Shown: positions 1 through 14,100 of the stretch, piece by piece | Layout: each line of letters starts with the position of its first letter | Position numbering within the stretch: the stretch's first letter is position 1 | Source: Patiria miniata | Taxonomy: Eukaryota; Echinodermata; Asteroidea; Valvatida; Asterinidae | Assembly (NCBI RefSeq): GCF_015706575.1 | Contig: NW_024037052.1 | Location: 12,388,711-12,452,710 of the forward strand | DNA length: 64,000 nucleotides | Direction: 5' to 3' | Translations under genes and position numbers: made by a program | The notes under the pieces: generated by a model | The model's database searches: none | What the model was told of the DNA's origin: nothing | The model's input: only the letters and a program-made list of their open reading frames with translations

Positions 1-93
1 TGGCAATAGTAAGGAGAGACGTGTATTCCATTTCATGTACTGATCGACTCATCCATTTATTTTAATAAGGGTCATGACAAAACTGTGTCAACT

Positions 94-366
94 CATAACC
101 CTAATCCCCTAGTAGTTCCTCAGGACTACCCTGCTAAATCCAACAGAGTCTAACCGGAGTTTCTTTCTCGATCCACTGTGCCTTATTTTCAGTTGTCTGT
201 TGAATCCAACGGAGTCCAACATCGCGTTAAAATGCGGTTCAATTGCCTGCTGAATCCAACATTTTGCATCAGGAATGTACACAAGGGGTTAACTGCTCAA
301 TCCAACAGGCTCCATAGGGTATATGATATAGTTGGATCCTGTTGGATTCAGCAGGGTTGGGGTTAT
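94..366. repeat. AACCCTAA-ended dispersed element, copy a
   Basis: Begins with aaccctaatcccctag and ends with gggttggggttatt. The interior repeats short TGTTGAATCCAAC-like motifs. End motifs and interior resemble the copy at 13393-13596. A small non-autonomous element is inferred; no coding capacity is seen. Confidence 0.5.
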
Positions 367-1881
367 TAAATTAAAGTGCATCCGCAACACGAAGATGTGG
401 AAATTTAATACGCACTGACGTGGAAGTGGCAGATGTTTTCAAATGCACAAAAGAAAAAGAAAAAGAATAGCAATACCATACCATTCTCAGGTTATGTTGT
501 CTGCACAAATGCACTCATGATCTCATTATGTCAAAACCATCTGGGGTGGCTTTAGAAGTATGTTCATATTGGATTGCCAAAAAACAACCTTGTAATATAA
601 TAAGAAACTTAGAACGGGGATAGAGTAATAATTTACAGTCTAGGAAATGTAAAGTATCCTGACAAGTTGCTTTGTCGATACGTGTTGATGAGTAGAACCT
701 TTCAAAGCCACTAATGAATAAATGAGTATTGAGGTGTATACACTAACAAGTACTACTGTCTATACTCTGTCTTCAAATTTTATGTTAAGTCCCCCCCCCC
801 CAATACTTCTGCTTTCGAAAGTGATTGGAAGTTAATGTACAAAAATCGGATTCAGAAAGGGGGTTCAGATTTTGTCTTTTGTCTGTTACAAAGAATAATA
901 GGCATCTACTGTTTTGTAATTCAGAAACATGTGTCTTAAATTAATATTTAACCCTCCTATGCAAATATGCATTCTGTGCCAAGTTGTCCTATCAGTCAAA
1001 ATCAATCAAGTGACTGTTTTCAACAATTCAGAGCTCCCAGCCTACATAAAGCAGGATTGACTGGCTGTGACTGTTTGTGTTAAACTTGATATAGCTATGC
1101 TTTGACTGTAGGTGATTGATAAGCCAGCTGTGCCTACTTCTTGCCTGTTTTTGTCTGTTGACTGAATTTGACTAGTCACAGTGCTTGCTTGAAATATGAT
1201 CCGAGTGTTGGTGACTAGCCTGTGTAAAAGGCATTGCAGGGGAAGAGGATTGATTTTTTGACTGTCTGTGACTGTTCAGATAGCAGGTGGGTTAGGGTGC
1301 TTTTTTCAGAGAATTTCGGGGCATCTTCTACTTCAATTTGAAATATGAATAGCTACATCTTTTGTTACTGAGAATGTACAACACAAAAAGGACTGCTTAA
1401 AGGGAATGTACATCATTGGCTTTTGCTGTAATTTTCAGAAATGAAGTATTTGAGGGGTTAGTATAATAGATCAAATATTGTTTAACTGACATGTTTGAAG
1501 TTTTGTGTTCGAAAATGCTGGAAAAATCAAGAAAAACAAAAACGTTAAAGTCGTCTGGTTCCCTGACTCCACTAAAGATAAAATGGATCAATTTATAGAT
1601 GTCGGAAAATTGTAAGGTAAGGGAACCAGTCTAGCTGGCCTGCACCCGTTCATAAACATGTAACCAATAGCAAACAACATTTGGACTGAAATTAAATTAG
1701 GAGCAGTAGTTGAAAAATAGTTAGGTTTCTCCAACGGTGGTCGGCCAACCACCGTTGGAAATGTATACAAAAATACCATTTTCTTGAAAATGACTTGACA
1801 CCAGGTGCCATAATTTTACAGGATGCTTAAGATTGTCATTTACCAACATTCTAGTAAGGTATTTCGTAAAAACGTGGTAGT

Positions 1882-1887
1882 TTTATT
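1882..1887 (-). promoter_or_regulatory. Possible polyadenylation signal of EIF2S3
   Basis: AATAAA on the minus strand (tttatt on plus), about 230 bases after the stop codon. No transcript end can be seen, so this is a positional guess. Confidence 0.35.
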
Positions 1888-2118
1888 CTTCAATGTTTGC
1901 AAATGTTGTATTTTCCCTTTAATCAATAATTCTTTAAACGTTGTAGCCATCGCTGTACTTCAGATGCAATTCCAGACATAGGCTGGTGCATTTGACATGA
2001 TGACGAATTTGTCAGTCTATTTTAATAGTACACTTCTGGGTGCAAGACCAAGATGGCGACGATGTATGAGCAATCTAGGGGGCAATGAGGATTAAGTGTG
2101 GACCTACGTGGCAGCATC

Positions 2119-5100
2119 TCATGATTCCGTCGGCTTGATTGTGATCCCCTTACGGATTTGTCCCCAGCCAATCAATCTAAAGGAAACGAACAACAAATGT
2201 AAATGTAATACATCTGTCAAATAAAACTGTAGTATACTTGAGGGTCTCGGAGAGTAGAGTTACAGGTTTTCAAATTTCATTGCACAAATCGTCGTCTCAG
2301 TTCTAAAAACTCCTTATTGGAAAATTTGGTTATTTAAAAAAAAAGCTTTAAATTACAAACTAAAGAGCAAAAAAAAAAGAAATCTAAGCTTATGTTGGGG
2401 AACTGTTTTTATCTGAAATAATTTACGTTTTCAAGCACAAACTCTGTCATAAACAAAGTAAATATGCTTTTGTTTTTCCCATTTGGCCTTGTTTTCATTT
2501 CTAAAATCCACCGCAAATGACATTCAAAACCTTTCTTTTCTATCGTCCGAGAAGTTACTTAGTAATTTGTAGAGTTGGCTACAAGTACCCGACATAAAAC
2601 AGTTTTTACTTTTTCAATGACCTACTGATATTTGTTATGTCATTCATTGTTGATTTATTATGCAATCATGCCGGTCTACAGACATCATGGGCAAACGTCA
2701 GCTTTTGTGAAATAACTAAACATGCATTTAAACGTTTCTTAATAAATTTGCTTAATGTTTACAAAATTAAACGCAAAGTCGCATCTTTACTCTAGGACCA
2801 GCAACTGCTTACCTCCAGTGTTTCTCGACACGTCTGCTGAGTGCAATCTTCTCACCGATCTCCGTGCAGACGGGATTGGTCAGTACGATCTTAGCCAAAT
2901 CGGCCCTGACCGCTAGGACACGGCTACCAGTGGACAGAGAGCCAATGTTGACCATGAGGGCCTCCCCTTTGCTCAGCTTTTGCACCTGTAAACAAGGAAC
3001 ATTACACAGATTCTTATACAGTTTGTGCACATGATCGTGTGGAAAATAGCTCTCCGCATTACGACGAGCTTCCGGATAATACAAGGAAATTAACTAAGTC
3101 CGGAGAACCTCGTAATAACGAGAGTCGACTGTACCAGCCAGGGGCTGGTTCGCGCAAGAAACATTGTTGACCATTGGTTAACCATGGTTTAACTAAAGTT
3201 AGCCCGAACTCTGTCTAGTCGATGATGGTTGACTACGCTAGTCGACTATTTGGAACCAACCTACTGGGGCTGGTTGCATCGCTGGTAACTAATAGTCGCA
3301 TTTGACTGGAGATGTTCCCACGTTGCTATTTGTGCGCAGGCCTGTTAAAGGAACGTTACAAATCAATCACTAGTCGAAATGGTCCTTGCTCGAACTTGGC
3401 GCAGAATGTCATGTGCTGCATATTGCTGGTGACTAGTTCCCTACTGAGTTTGTCCTTGGACCCACATACTCTCTGTGGGTACACAAACACACAGACGGTG
3501 GTAAGTTTTTAGCCCAAAGTCCGATTCAATTACTTCTCCATGCATTTTTTCACTTACTGTATTTTCAGAAAGAGGTACGTGTACCACACTTCTACCCATT
3601 TTAATGAGTATGAAACAGATTCAAGCATTGTACGGATAAGTTAATTATGGGAACAATTTTTCTTCACCGGGTTTCCATACTAGGAATAACCATCTGTACA
3701 TGTTTAATATCCGAGGGGAATTTAAACTTAGGGTAGATCACTGGTCATTTGTGCGTTTTTTTCATCTGAAGCAGCAAAAGTGCTCAAAATCTAAAGACGA
3801 GTGCTTAACAACTAACCTGATAGTTTTAAGCTCTGTGAATGCTGTTTATTCTGAGAAAACAATATTCTAGGAAACCATTTTCAATTCAAAAGTTGTCGAG
3901 TCATATTTTGAATAGATGCTTATGAAAACTGCTCAACAACTTCTCTGCAAGGCGATTCCATGGCTCTGTTCCCGGTCTCGTACCTTAGCACCTTTCTTGT
4001 CTCCCTCGGTCCGTACTCCCAGCAGACGTCTCAGGAGGAAGTAGGAGATTTCCAGCTCTGTATAGATGTCCGGTAGAGCTCCGACAGCTCCCAAGACCTG
4101 GCCCACGAGACGATCGGCTCGGCAGAGGGTCGGGTCAATCTTGGTACCCACACCTGGGGCAAGCAGGCAACAAAGCAAGGACCATCAGGACAACAGATTT
4201 AAAGATTGGGGAGTTAGGTCTAGTGGTGTGCATTTAGGGCTAGTACGGGAAAACTTAAAAGAAACCCTAACCCCAAAATGCAAATCCTGGAAGTTGTCTG
4301 AAGAGCTTTATAGCTTTACTGTGTGAAGCTATTCAGCAGGCTTCATCCATGGACAACCAAAATAGATTCCATGTTTATGTGCATTTTAAGGCGTGACAGA
4401 TGACGTTCGCAAAAGTTGCAGTTAAAACCGTAAAGCTATAAAGCCATTCAGACACTGCCAGTAATCACACTGTTCAGTTTTGTTAAGGACTAGAGTTCCT
4501 GACAATAGAAGGAATTTACCAGGTTGCCTTTTTTTTTTGTCATCCTGAGTTTTGATAAGACCGTCTTTCAAGCACACCACTAGTTCATCGTCGTATTGCC
4601 TTGGGAGTTTGAGTTCAACTTTACTAACCCTAACAGTCTCGACTCCTCAAATTTTAACATGATTTTTCACACCGTAGGGTTAATGTTAAGGTTAGGTCCA
4701 ATTCATCAAAAGCCAAGACTGGGCAACATCTGTTGAACTTCGATGCTCAGGGCAGTATAACCTTAAGTCCTTCGGTTCAAGTTATTAAATTCAACAGCTT
4801 TCTGATTATCTTCAACTGAAATATATTCCTTTGGATTTGGAAAAGTGGCCGAAAAAAAAAATTGAAGTGGGTGTTAGGGTTGGGGTTAGGTGGGACTTTG
4901 AGAAGATTGACTTACCAATGAGCCCGCCGGGGACGGCATACTGGAGGTCATTCTTCTCAGCAAAGAGCGAGATAATCTTGGAGAAGATGGGTCTGCACTG
5001 CAGCTTGCCCTCGCTGTCTTTGGACACGATGCCGGGACGGACCTCAATCTCTTGGCCCACCTACAATAAGCAATAACCCAGTTCGTTAAATACTCCCAAG

Positions 5101-8100
5101 GTTGGCAAACTATTCCAAATAACTAGATGTACACCCAACGTACCTATTCTGGGGTAAATGTACGGGAAAGCATTTTTTTCAGGAACAATTCTTGATATCA
5201 CTTTTGGCAAGTTTAGGGGCCATTCAGAATTTTCAATGTTTTAAAATTTCGATCTTTTTTCCAAATTGTGGGTGGGTGGGTCAAGCTTAATAATTGAAAA
5301 TCGAAATTCACTTTCCATGGGAAAAAGGAAAAAAAAACCAAAGAAAGATAGATCTTTTGACTTGCCTGAACAACGCGCAAGCGTTCCGATATCGCGATGC
5401 GTGTTTCTTTTCCAACTTGGTCCCCTGTATGTACTGTACATGTACGTCATGTACGTGTATATATATAGACCCACTGTGGCATGAGAGGGGGGTGGTTTTT
5501 CAATAAACTTGGATGCCGGGCGTATCTAGTGGTTAGGCCGTGCAGAGGTAGCAGGGTACCAGTGTACTAGATCGGCTCTATAGCACGCCGCGGATGTCGA
5601 TTACCAATCGCAATAAAAACTGGACTATTCAACCACTGGACTCCAAGACTATGAGGACCGCAGCCTGTGATGTGATGACTGCCCAAACCTGATGTTTTTC
5701 TTTCGCTCGTACCCCTGCCTGCAAACAGGGCAGGGGGTACGAGGGAATGTTTTTCTCAGCTACCTCACGTGACAGGCACAACCTCGTATGTCACATGTCA
5801 TCCACCTCATCCAGAAATAGCCCCATAAATGTGGCCAATTTACTGGACTGCCTCCGTAAATAAAGGCCACACTGCCACCATATACATAAACATGTCGAAC
5901 TTTGTCAAATTTTGATTTTCACATTTAGACTTAGTTTGAAGTTCATTTTTGCTTTAGAAGCATGCATACTCACCCCCTTTATAGGCTAATTAGAAAGTGC
6001 TGCCTTTTCAGCTGTCTATTTTTTGTAAAATTTCATGTGGAAATTTTGATACGCAAACGTACGTGTGCAAACGAATCTGGAAATTTCACGAAAAATAGAC
6101 ACCTGAAAAAGGCAGCACTTTCTGATTAGCCTATAAAGAGGGTGAGTATGCTTCTAAAGCAAAAATAAACTACAAACTAAGCCTAAATGTGAAAATCAAT
6201 ATTTGTCAAAGTTCGACATGTTTTTTGTACATGGTGGCAGTGTAACCTTTATTTACGGAGGCAGTCCAGTAAATTGGCCGCATTTATGGGGCTAATTCCA
6301 GATAATGACAAAACCCGGGTCATCTTTGTGGCTTCCAAGACTGCAACCTGTTTTTCCAAACAGCATATCAGCTGGTAAAATACAAGAAAACTGAAGGCCA
6401 CCACTGCAAAAGAGGAAGACCGACAACTTCACGCCGTCACTGAACTAGACACACATGTACATGGGTACACATGTACATGTACATGTACATGGGTATACAT
6501 GTACATGTTCAAGTATATGTACACACTGTACATGCAAGTGCATGTAAATGTACATGTTCAGTTTTTTATGAATCAAAATTAGGGGTGGGTGGGTGGGTCA
6601 AAATAATTTGGAAAAAAGGTCGAAATTTTAAAACATTGAAAATTCTGAATGGCCCCTTAGTTATTCCTTACTGCTGTGAATGCTCAGACGAAGCATTATC
6701 ATATTTTGAGATCCTTGGCCATGGAGAGATTGAAACATTTAGTATTAGGTCAAACAGGCTTATGTACAATATTAAGCAGCAATAGTTTTGAAGTTGCAGG
6801 GAGATATACATACCCGCAGCACCCCCCTTAATATGCTGCCTCCAGCCACGCCTCCTTTTAGGTCTTTGACTTCACTTCCTGGTTTGTTGACGTCAAAGGA
6901 TCGAATCACTGTATAACAAAAGAACATTTCGTAAAATTAAAGGTAAATTACAACTAGCAAATTCAAAATTGATCATCTTTGGAGTTGGCAAGAAGGAGTC
7001 TGACAAAGTATGTCAGATTATCGCATTGCATAATGAACTTTAACCCTAAGCCCCTAGGCCCTTTTTGTTAGGAACCATCCTCAATCCTCCAAAATCCTCA
7101 AAAAGTTTGCTCTTATGTTCAAATGAAGGATACCCAGCACCTGAATCCTTCAAAATCGTAAGACAGTCCTGCCTCTCAAAATGCATTCATCTTTAATCCT
7201 CCAAAATCATCCTCCTCTTCAAACACCATTCATCCTCAATCCTCCAAAATCCTCATGTTTTTCAAACACCATTCATCCTCAATCCTCCAAAATCCTCATG
7301 TTTCTCAAATACCATTCATCCTCAATCCTCCAAAATCCTCATGTTTCTCAAACACCATTCATCCTCAATCCTCCAAAATCCTCATGTTTCTCAAACACCA
7401 TTCATCCTCAATCCTCCAAAATCCTCATGTTTCTCAAACACCATTCATCCTCAATCCTCCAAAATCCTCATGTTTCTCAAACACCATTCATCCTCAATCC
7501 TCCAAAATCCTCATGTTTCTCAAACACCATTCATCCTCAATCCTCCAAATTCCTCATATTTCTCAAACACCATTCATCCTCAATCCTCTAAATTCCTCAT
7601 GTTTCTCAAACACCATTCATCCTCAATCCTCCAAAATCCTCATGTTTCTCAAGCACCGTCTATCCTCAATCCTCCAAAACCACCAGGAGCATTTTGGAGG
7701 ATTGAGGTGGGTTAGGGTTAAGACCTGTTCTTACTTCTGGCAGATGCGAATGTGAAGCATATTTGACGTCGGATAACATTGCCATAGTTGAAGTGTGTTC
7801 AACTTTTGCGAACACCCAGTGCCAATTAAAAAATTCACATTTCCGTCTGCTTTCGCGCCGAGTAGCCTTACTACCACAAACTTTCGCATGATTCTGGTCT
7901 AACATCTCTGTACTTCTGATACTTTTTGATGAAGCTTGAAATCTCTGGATGCCGTCGGTCAGACTCACCGATAAGTCTTGGTTCTGAGGTGAAGTCCCTG
8001 ACAGGGATGGGGATTTTCTTGGTGATGTATTCACAGATGACTTCAATGTTGTACTTGAGCTGAGCCGAGATGGGGACAACTGGCGCTCCCTCCGCAACGG

Positions 8101-11100
8101 TCCCTGTCAAAAATCAAAACAGGAGCAGAATTCTGATCAAGTTGGCCTGATCTTGATTGGATATAAGAGATCACATGGGGTGTTCAACGTGTGCGAAGCA
8201 ACACGCAAAGCGCCGTTGTATACTGCGTGCAAGTACGTTGGCCGCCTGTATCGCATGCAGGCTCGGCAACAACAAAGACTTGTTTTTAAGACTACTTCAA
8301 CGAACGACGCTGCGCGTGCGCAATCCTTACAATATTCAGGCGCAATCCTTACAATATGTAGGCGCAATCCTTACAATATGTAGGTGCAATCCTTACAATA
8401 TGTAGGTGCAATCCTTACAATATGTAGGCGCAATCCTTACAATATGTAGGTGCAATCCTTACAATATGTAGGCGCAATCCTTACAATATGTAGGTGCAAT
8501 CCTTACAATATGTAGGCGCAATCCTTACAATACGTAGGCGCAATCCTTACAATACGTAGGCGCAATCCTTACAATACGTAGGCGCAATCCTTACAATACG
8601 TAGGCGCAATCCTTACAATACGTAGGCGCAATCCTTACAATACGTAGGCGCAATCCTTACAATACGTAGGCGCAATCCTTACAATATGTAGGTGCAATCC
8701 TTACAATATGTAGGCGCAATCCTTACAATATGTAGGCGCAATCCTTACAATATGTAGGCGCAATCCTTACAATATGTAGGTGCAATCCTTACAATATGAA
8801 GGCGCAATCCTTACAATATGTAGGCGCAATCCTTACAATATGTAGGCGCAATCCTTACAATATGTAGGCGCAATCCTTACAATATGTAGGCGCAATCCTT
8901 ACAATATGTAAGCGCAATCCTTACAATATGTAGGCGCAATCCTTACAATATGTAGGCGCAATCCTTACAATATGTAAGCGCAATCCTTACAATATGTAGG
9001 CGCAATCCTTACAATATGTAGGCGCAATCCTTACAATATGTAGGCGCAATCCTTACAATATGTAAGTGCAATCCTTACAATATGTAGGCGCAATCCTTAC
9101 AATATGTAGGCGCAATCCTTACAATATGTAAGCGCAACCCTTACAATATGATGTAGGTGCTATCCTTACAATATGTAAGCGCAATCCTTACAATATGTAG
9201 GTGCAATCCTTACAATATGTAGGCGCAATCCTTACAATACGTAGGTGCAATCCTTACAATATGTAGGTGCAATCCTTACAATATGTAGGTGCAATCCTTA
9301 CAATATGTAGGCGCAATCCTTACAATATGTAGGCGCAATCCTTACAATATGTAGGTGCAATCCTTACAATATGTAGGCGCAATCCTTACAATATGTATTT
9401 TTTTCAGAAAAAAAAATGGAATTTTGTGAGATTTAAAAAAACACCGGAATTCCGGCTACAGAGTCTCATGTTACTGGTCTTACCTTGGACGAATCGGAGG
9501 ATCTGATCATACTGCTCCCTAGCCTGTGCCTCCTTCACCAGGTCAATCTTATTCTGCAGGATCAGGATGTGCTTCAGCTTCATGATCTCGATGGCGGCCA
9601 AGTGCTCTGAGGTCTGGGGCTGGGGGCAGGACTCATTACCGGCTGTATGATTGAGAAGGAAAAAAAAGAGGAAAACAAGCCCCAGTTACCTGAGTGAATG
9701 TTTTGGTTCACGTATTGCATTGTATGGCGACTAGGGAATTTTACAAGGAAAAGTGAGTGCAATACGCTGCACTATTAGCGTCACTATTAAAACCCTAACT
9801 CCCTAGGGCTTTTGCTAGGATGTAGCCTCAATCCTGCAAAATCCTCCAACTGGCCTCATGGAAAATTAGCATATAGCCTCAATCTTGCAAATTCCTCCGT
9901 TGTTTCTTGAATATGGTCCATGGAGGGGTGACCACTGCCTGAATCCTGCAAAATCATCCGGCTATGACTGTCAATAGGCTGATGCAGAGGCAGTGACATC
10001 CTGGAGCAGTGCGGAGGATGTCAAGTACAATCAAGGACTAAATTTATGCACGGCTGAGCATAAACAACACAAGGTCCGGCCCAAGGCCTTGACACAGTGT
10101 GTACTCCGAAATCAGCAACGCACTTTGGCCATGTAACCTCAATCCTGCAAATTCCTCCAATTTGCAAAAAGGATTTTAGAGGATTCAGGGCGGTTAGGGT
10201 TGAAAAAGGTGACATGAGTGCTGCGAACACATGAAGTAAAGAACAAAGAATTTCCAAATCAAAGAATTTCTTTGTTTGATTTTAAGTGGTTTATTAAAAT
10301 AAAACGTCATTGCTGCCAAAGGCCGAATTGAGACATTTTTACAGTTATAGATAGCTTAAAACATACAAATGTATAAAGTTAATGCAAAAGGAAAATATCA
10401 GAAATAATTAAAATTACAATGAAAAGAGTGTGAATATGATTAGGAAGATTTAGGGGGAAAATTATTTGAAAATAATATTGAAAAAGGGAAGTGTTACCAT
10501 ATTATGAGCTTTGGGGAGGACTGATGGGGGTGGCCATATGGGAAGACATTTTATCGATTTATTTCTCAAGATTCAAGAGTAAACTAATCAAATTATGGCA
10601 AAATAAACACTGCAGATGTATATGGCCAGTTTCAACAAAATTCACAACAGTAAGTTGGAGATATTTTGCAGTATTGTTTTTCCTCGTGGTTTTGAGATGT
10701 TTATTTCTTGGCCTCCGTCGCAGTACAGTGTACGTAGATGGAGTTCATATTTGGGTCAATAAACTGTTTGTGAACATACCAATGAGTAGTAAGGCAGCGT
10801 CCATCACAGCGGCACCGTTCAACATGGTGGCCATAAGAATGTCGTGACCTGGGCAGTCCACGAAGGAAACGTGCCTGTGGGCACAAATGAACATTTTGAT
10901 AAAATACAAATGAAATCCTGAGAGTAATTCTGACATTTGTAAAATACATGTGATATTTTCTATCAAAAACCAGACGCTGCTGGGCAGACCTTGAAATGGA
11001 GATATTACCCCAAAACAGGGAGTGATTTTCTTCTCCGATTTTCAGCTTTTCTGGGGGCAAATTTGTGATCCTAAATATTGGTATGTCTACAAAATACTCT

Positions 11101-14100
11101 GAAGGTTTCAACCCATGATTTTGCCTCTTTCAAAAAAAAATTATGGATGATATGTCGGGGTGTATCATTACATCCCAAACAATCAATTTCTCTTGTTTTC
11201 ACCTTTTCGACATTATGAACTTCAAACGGGCATAATTTTGCCGAATACAAATGCAAGTCAGTGTTCAATTATTAAACTTTCTTAAAAAAGGGTAAGACCT
11301 ATTTTTTTTAAAAACAATATTGTGTAAAGTCTTTATCAAATAGCTGCCCTGAGAGGGTCTGTTTTTGACAAAACACATTACACACCCAATTCAAGACGAT
11401 CTGATACACCGTACCCTCTGGAGACATGCACACAATAGGGAACAAAAGATTGTATACGTCTCCACAGGGCAATTTCTATAGATGAACCACAAGGTTTTCA
11501 TGAAATAGATATATGGATTTTACTCAAAAACTAGAAAAGGGATATTATGTCGAATTTCAGCCAAGGAAATTAATTCTGGTTAAAATAAGACCATTTTGAA
11601 ACTGTACTTTCAAACTCAAAAACTTCAGTACATGAGAACAAAGAAATGGCTCCACAAGGATACAAATTCCAGTATGTGTGTAAATGTGTGAAAAGTCTAT
11701 GGGAATTTCAAAGGAAATTGATAAGAGATGAAACTTGGAGAAATGAATGAAACCTCACCTTAAGAGTCTGAATTTGCCACTGCAGCCCGTTCTGTCGCAG
11801 GGGAAGACGTCTTCCTTGTTACTGCCGGCTGATCGGTAGCAGCCGGGACGAGGGCACGCGTGATTGTCACACTTGTAGATCTATGATTATGAAAGAGAAA
11901 AAAGTTGTTTGAAAATGAAAACATTTCGGGAAGGTTGGTATAATTCTCTGTTTGGTCTCGGCATTCTAGTACGAATATTTCAATTTCATTTTCATTTCTC
12001 CAGGTTATTTAAAACATGTCAATATCAAACACAAACGTCCTCAGACTAACACTGTCTGATTTACAAGAGGATAGAATAAGACAATCATGTAAATAATTGA
12101 AACAACAAATTTAAGAGAATATATTTGAAGATCAACACGGGTTAACATAAGAAATGAATAGATTTCAAACAAATAATAACGCGACTGTGTTCTTAGAATA
12201 TATTCAAATATCATGTAAAGAACAATACATGCATAGAGAATTAATACAACGAGCACTATCCGCTCCGTCCACAAGTACCCCCTCACCGGCAAAGAAAGTA
12301 CAGTTGGGGATGACAGACTGACGCCATCTTGCCTGACTGCAATTTTGCCCAGAAGCGCGGCCACTGCGTGTACATAGTTCACATCCCCTGGTGTACGTGC
12401 GTCACACCTAAGGAATGGTGCGCGTCAACCAATGAAATGTCCCGCCCATGGGACGTCATTGCTAGGTAAAAGGACACCCTCTTTTGTTGGCGCACGGAGC
12501 CCATAGGCCAAACCAAGAAGGTAGTTAATACCCGAACACGTATCATTTTCTTTTCAGTAATTAACATGAAAATCAGCACAGAAACAGTGAAAAGCAATAT
12601 ATATCACACTATACTATAAGAACATGATTGGTTTTCTTTGTTTTTCCAGCATCTACAAGCCCAAAAAGTGAAACAAGTCAGTTTAACAATATTTTGCTAT
12701 AACATACTAAGGCCAAAAAAAAAAAGTATCCGGTTTCTGGTATGGAGCTTGTCCAAAAAGTGGTGCGGCGACGCAGCTTTTTTTTTTTTACCTGACTTTT
12801 TTGCATCAAATGTCGACCAATGACTGCAAATGGTGCCCGACTAAACTTAGTGCAAATATATGGGAGTCCAGAGAGGCCACATAAAGCTTATTCTCGATCA
12901 TAACCCCATCTAAAAACACGTTAAAATTGTGCAGCAGCAGAATTCCAGTCAAACCAGTGAGTTTGGCGGTTTTGAGACATCATCTTTCATTGAAAAAAAA
13001 ACTTTTTCATTTTGCCGACGCGCATGGCTACGGCGACGCGCGCGCATACCAGAAACCGGAGACTTATTTTTTTTGGCCTAATCCTCCAAATCCATTTATT
13101 TCTGAAAATTGCAGCAAAAGCAAAAGTTGTGCATTTCCTTTAACAGACTGCCTTACCTTTGCGTTGGCGTATCCCAGTTTGATGGTGATATTTCTGATCA
13201 GCTCATTCTTGAAGCGGACAGTCTGGACCCCGGAGATGGCCTTGACCACAGTGGACTTACCGTGGGCTACATGGCCAATGGTTCCTGGTCAAATCAATTA
13301 GGAAAACAAATTATAGCTTCTTTTAAAACGCTATCTGGGGGAAATTATGACAATGGCCAATCTTGAGCCTAATCCAATTGAGTGATTTATATTACTATTA
13401 CTAGGAACCTTCCCCACTCTTGCAAAATCCAACAACATATGGTAAACTCTACACCCGAACTGTTGGACTCTGATTATGGTGGTACGCCTGACCCCATGTA
13501 AAGCATAATCAGTTTACTAGTGCAGTACTCGCTCCAACAGATTCCAACAAACCATGCAGTTGGATTTTGAAGGGTTGGGGTGGTTAGGGTTGATATTATC
13601 CAATAAATGAAAGTGGGTGGGATCATTATAGTTTATCTTATTTCTGTGCCAACAATAACTCACCTATATTTATTGTTGCTTGTCGACTTATCACCTCCGG
13701 TGACAATGGGTTCAATTTGGATGCATCCTTCAAAAAGAAAAAAAAATGGAGAGAAAATATTGTAAGATATTCTACTGCCATTTAAACCATCTATTTCTAT
13801 GCAACTTACATTAATTAACCATAACCTTCCATAATCCTCCAAAATACTCTTTGCAAAATTGAGGATTTTGCAGGATTGAGGTTACATGGCCAAAGTGTGT
13901 TGCTGATTTCGTAAGATGCTACGTCAAGATCTTGGGCTGGACCTTGTGTTGTTTATGATCAGCCATGCATAAACTTAGGCCTAGATTATACTTGAAATCC
14001 CCCGCACTGCTCCAGGATGTCACTGGCTCTGCCTCTACATATTGGCAGTGTTTGCTGGAGGATTTTGAAGGATTCAGGCAGTGGTCACCCCTCCAAGGAA

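Larger units (their letters stand above)
1..2118. other. 3' flank of EIF2S3, no gene seen
   Basis: AT-rich sequence without a convincing exon. It holds one AACCCTAA-ended repeat (about 94-366), a poly-C run near 790 and scattered short TGACTG-type repeats around 1060-1290. Short open frames here have no recognisable protein features. Confidence 0.6.
5213..6660. repeat. Composite element with about 75-bp inverted ends
   Basis: The sequence at 5213-5284 (starting ttaggggccattcag) returns in reverse complement at 6581-6660 (ending ctgaatggccccttag). Enclosed are the 477-bp foldback at 5818-6294 and an ACATGT tract. This is either a transposon with another element nested inside it or an inverted duplication. 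It lies in the EIF2S3 intron between the exons at 6908-6814 and 5060-4916. Confidence 0.6.

Noticed and set aside
4868..4890. TTAGGG-like words suggesting interstitial telomere repeats (also near 4620-4700, 7715, 10195, 14165)
   Set aside because: Only one or two units at a time, mostly at the ends of dispersed elements; no tandem telomeric array.
7181..7755. Open frames of 124-166 codons encoding [17 protein letters not shown] repeats
   Set aside because: Translation of a 43-bp minisatellite without stops, open in three frames; not a gene.
8318..9398. CRISPR-like array
   Set aside because: Direct 22-bp tandem repeat without unique spacers, in an animal gene intron.
10491..11111. Open frames on both strands around an EIF2S3 exon
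   Set aside because: Read-through of the exon 10874-10780 into intron, or antisense to it.
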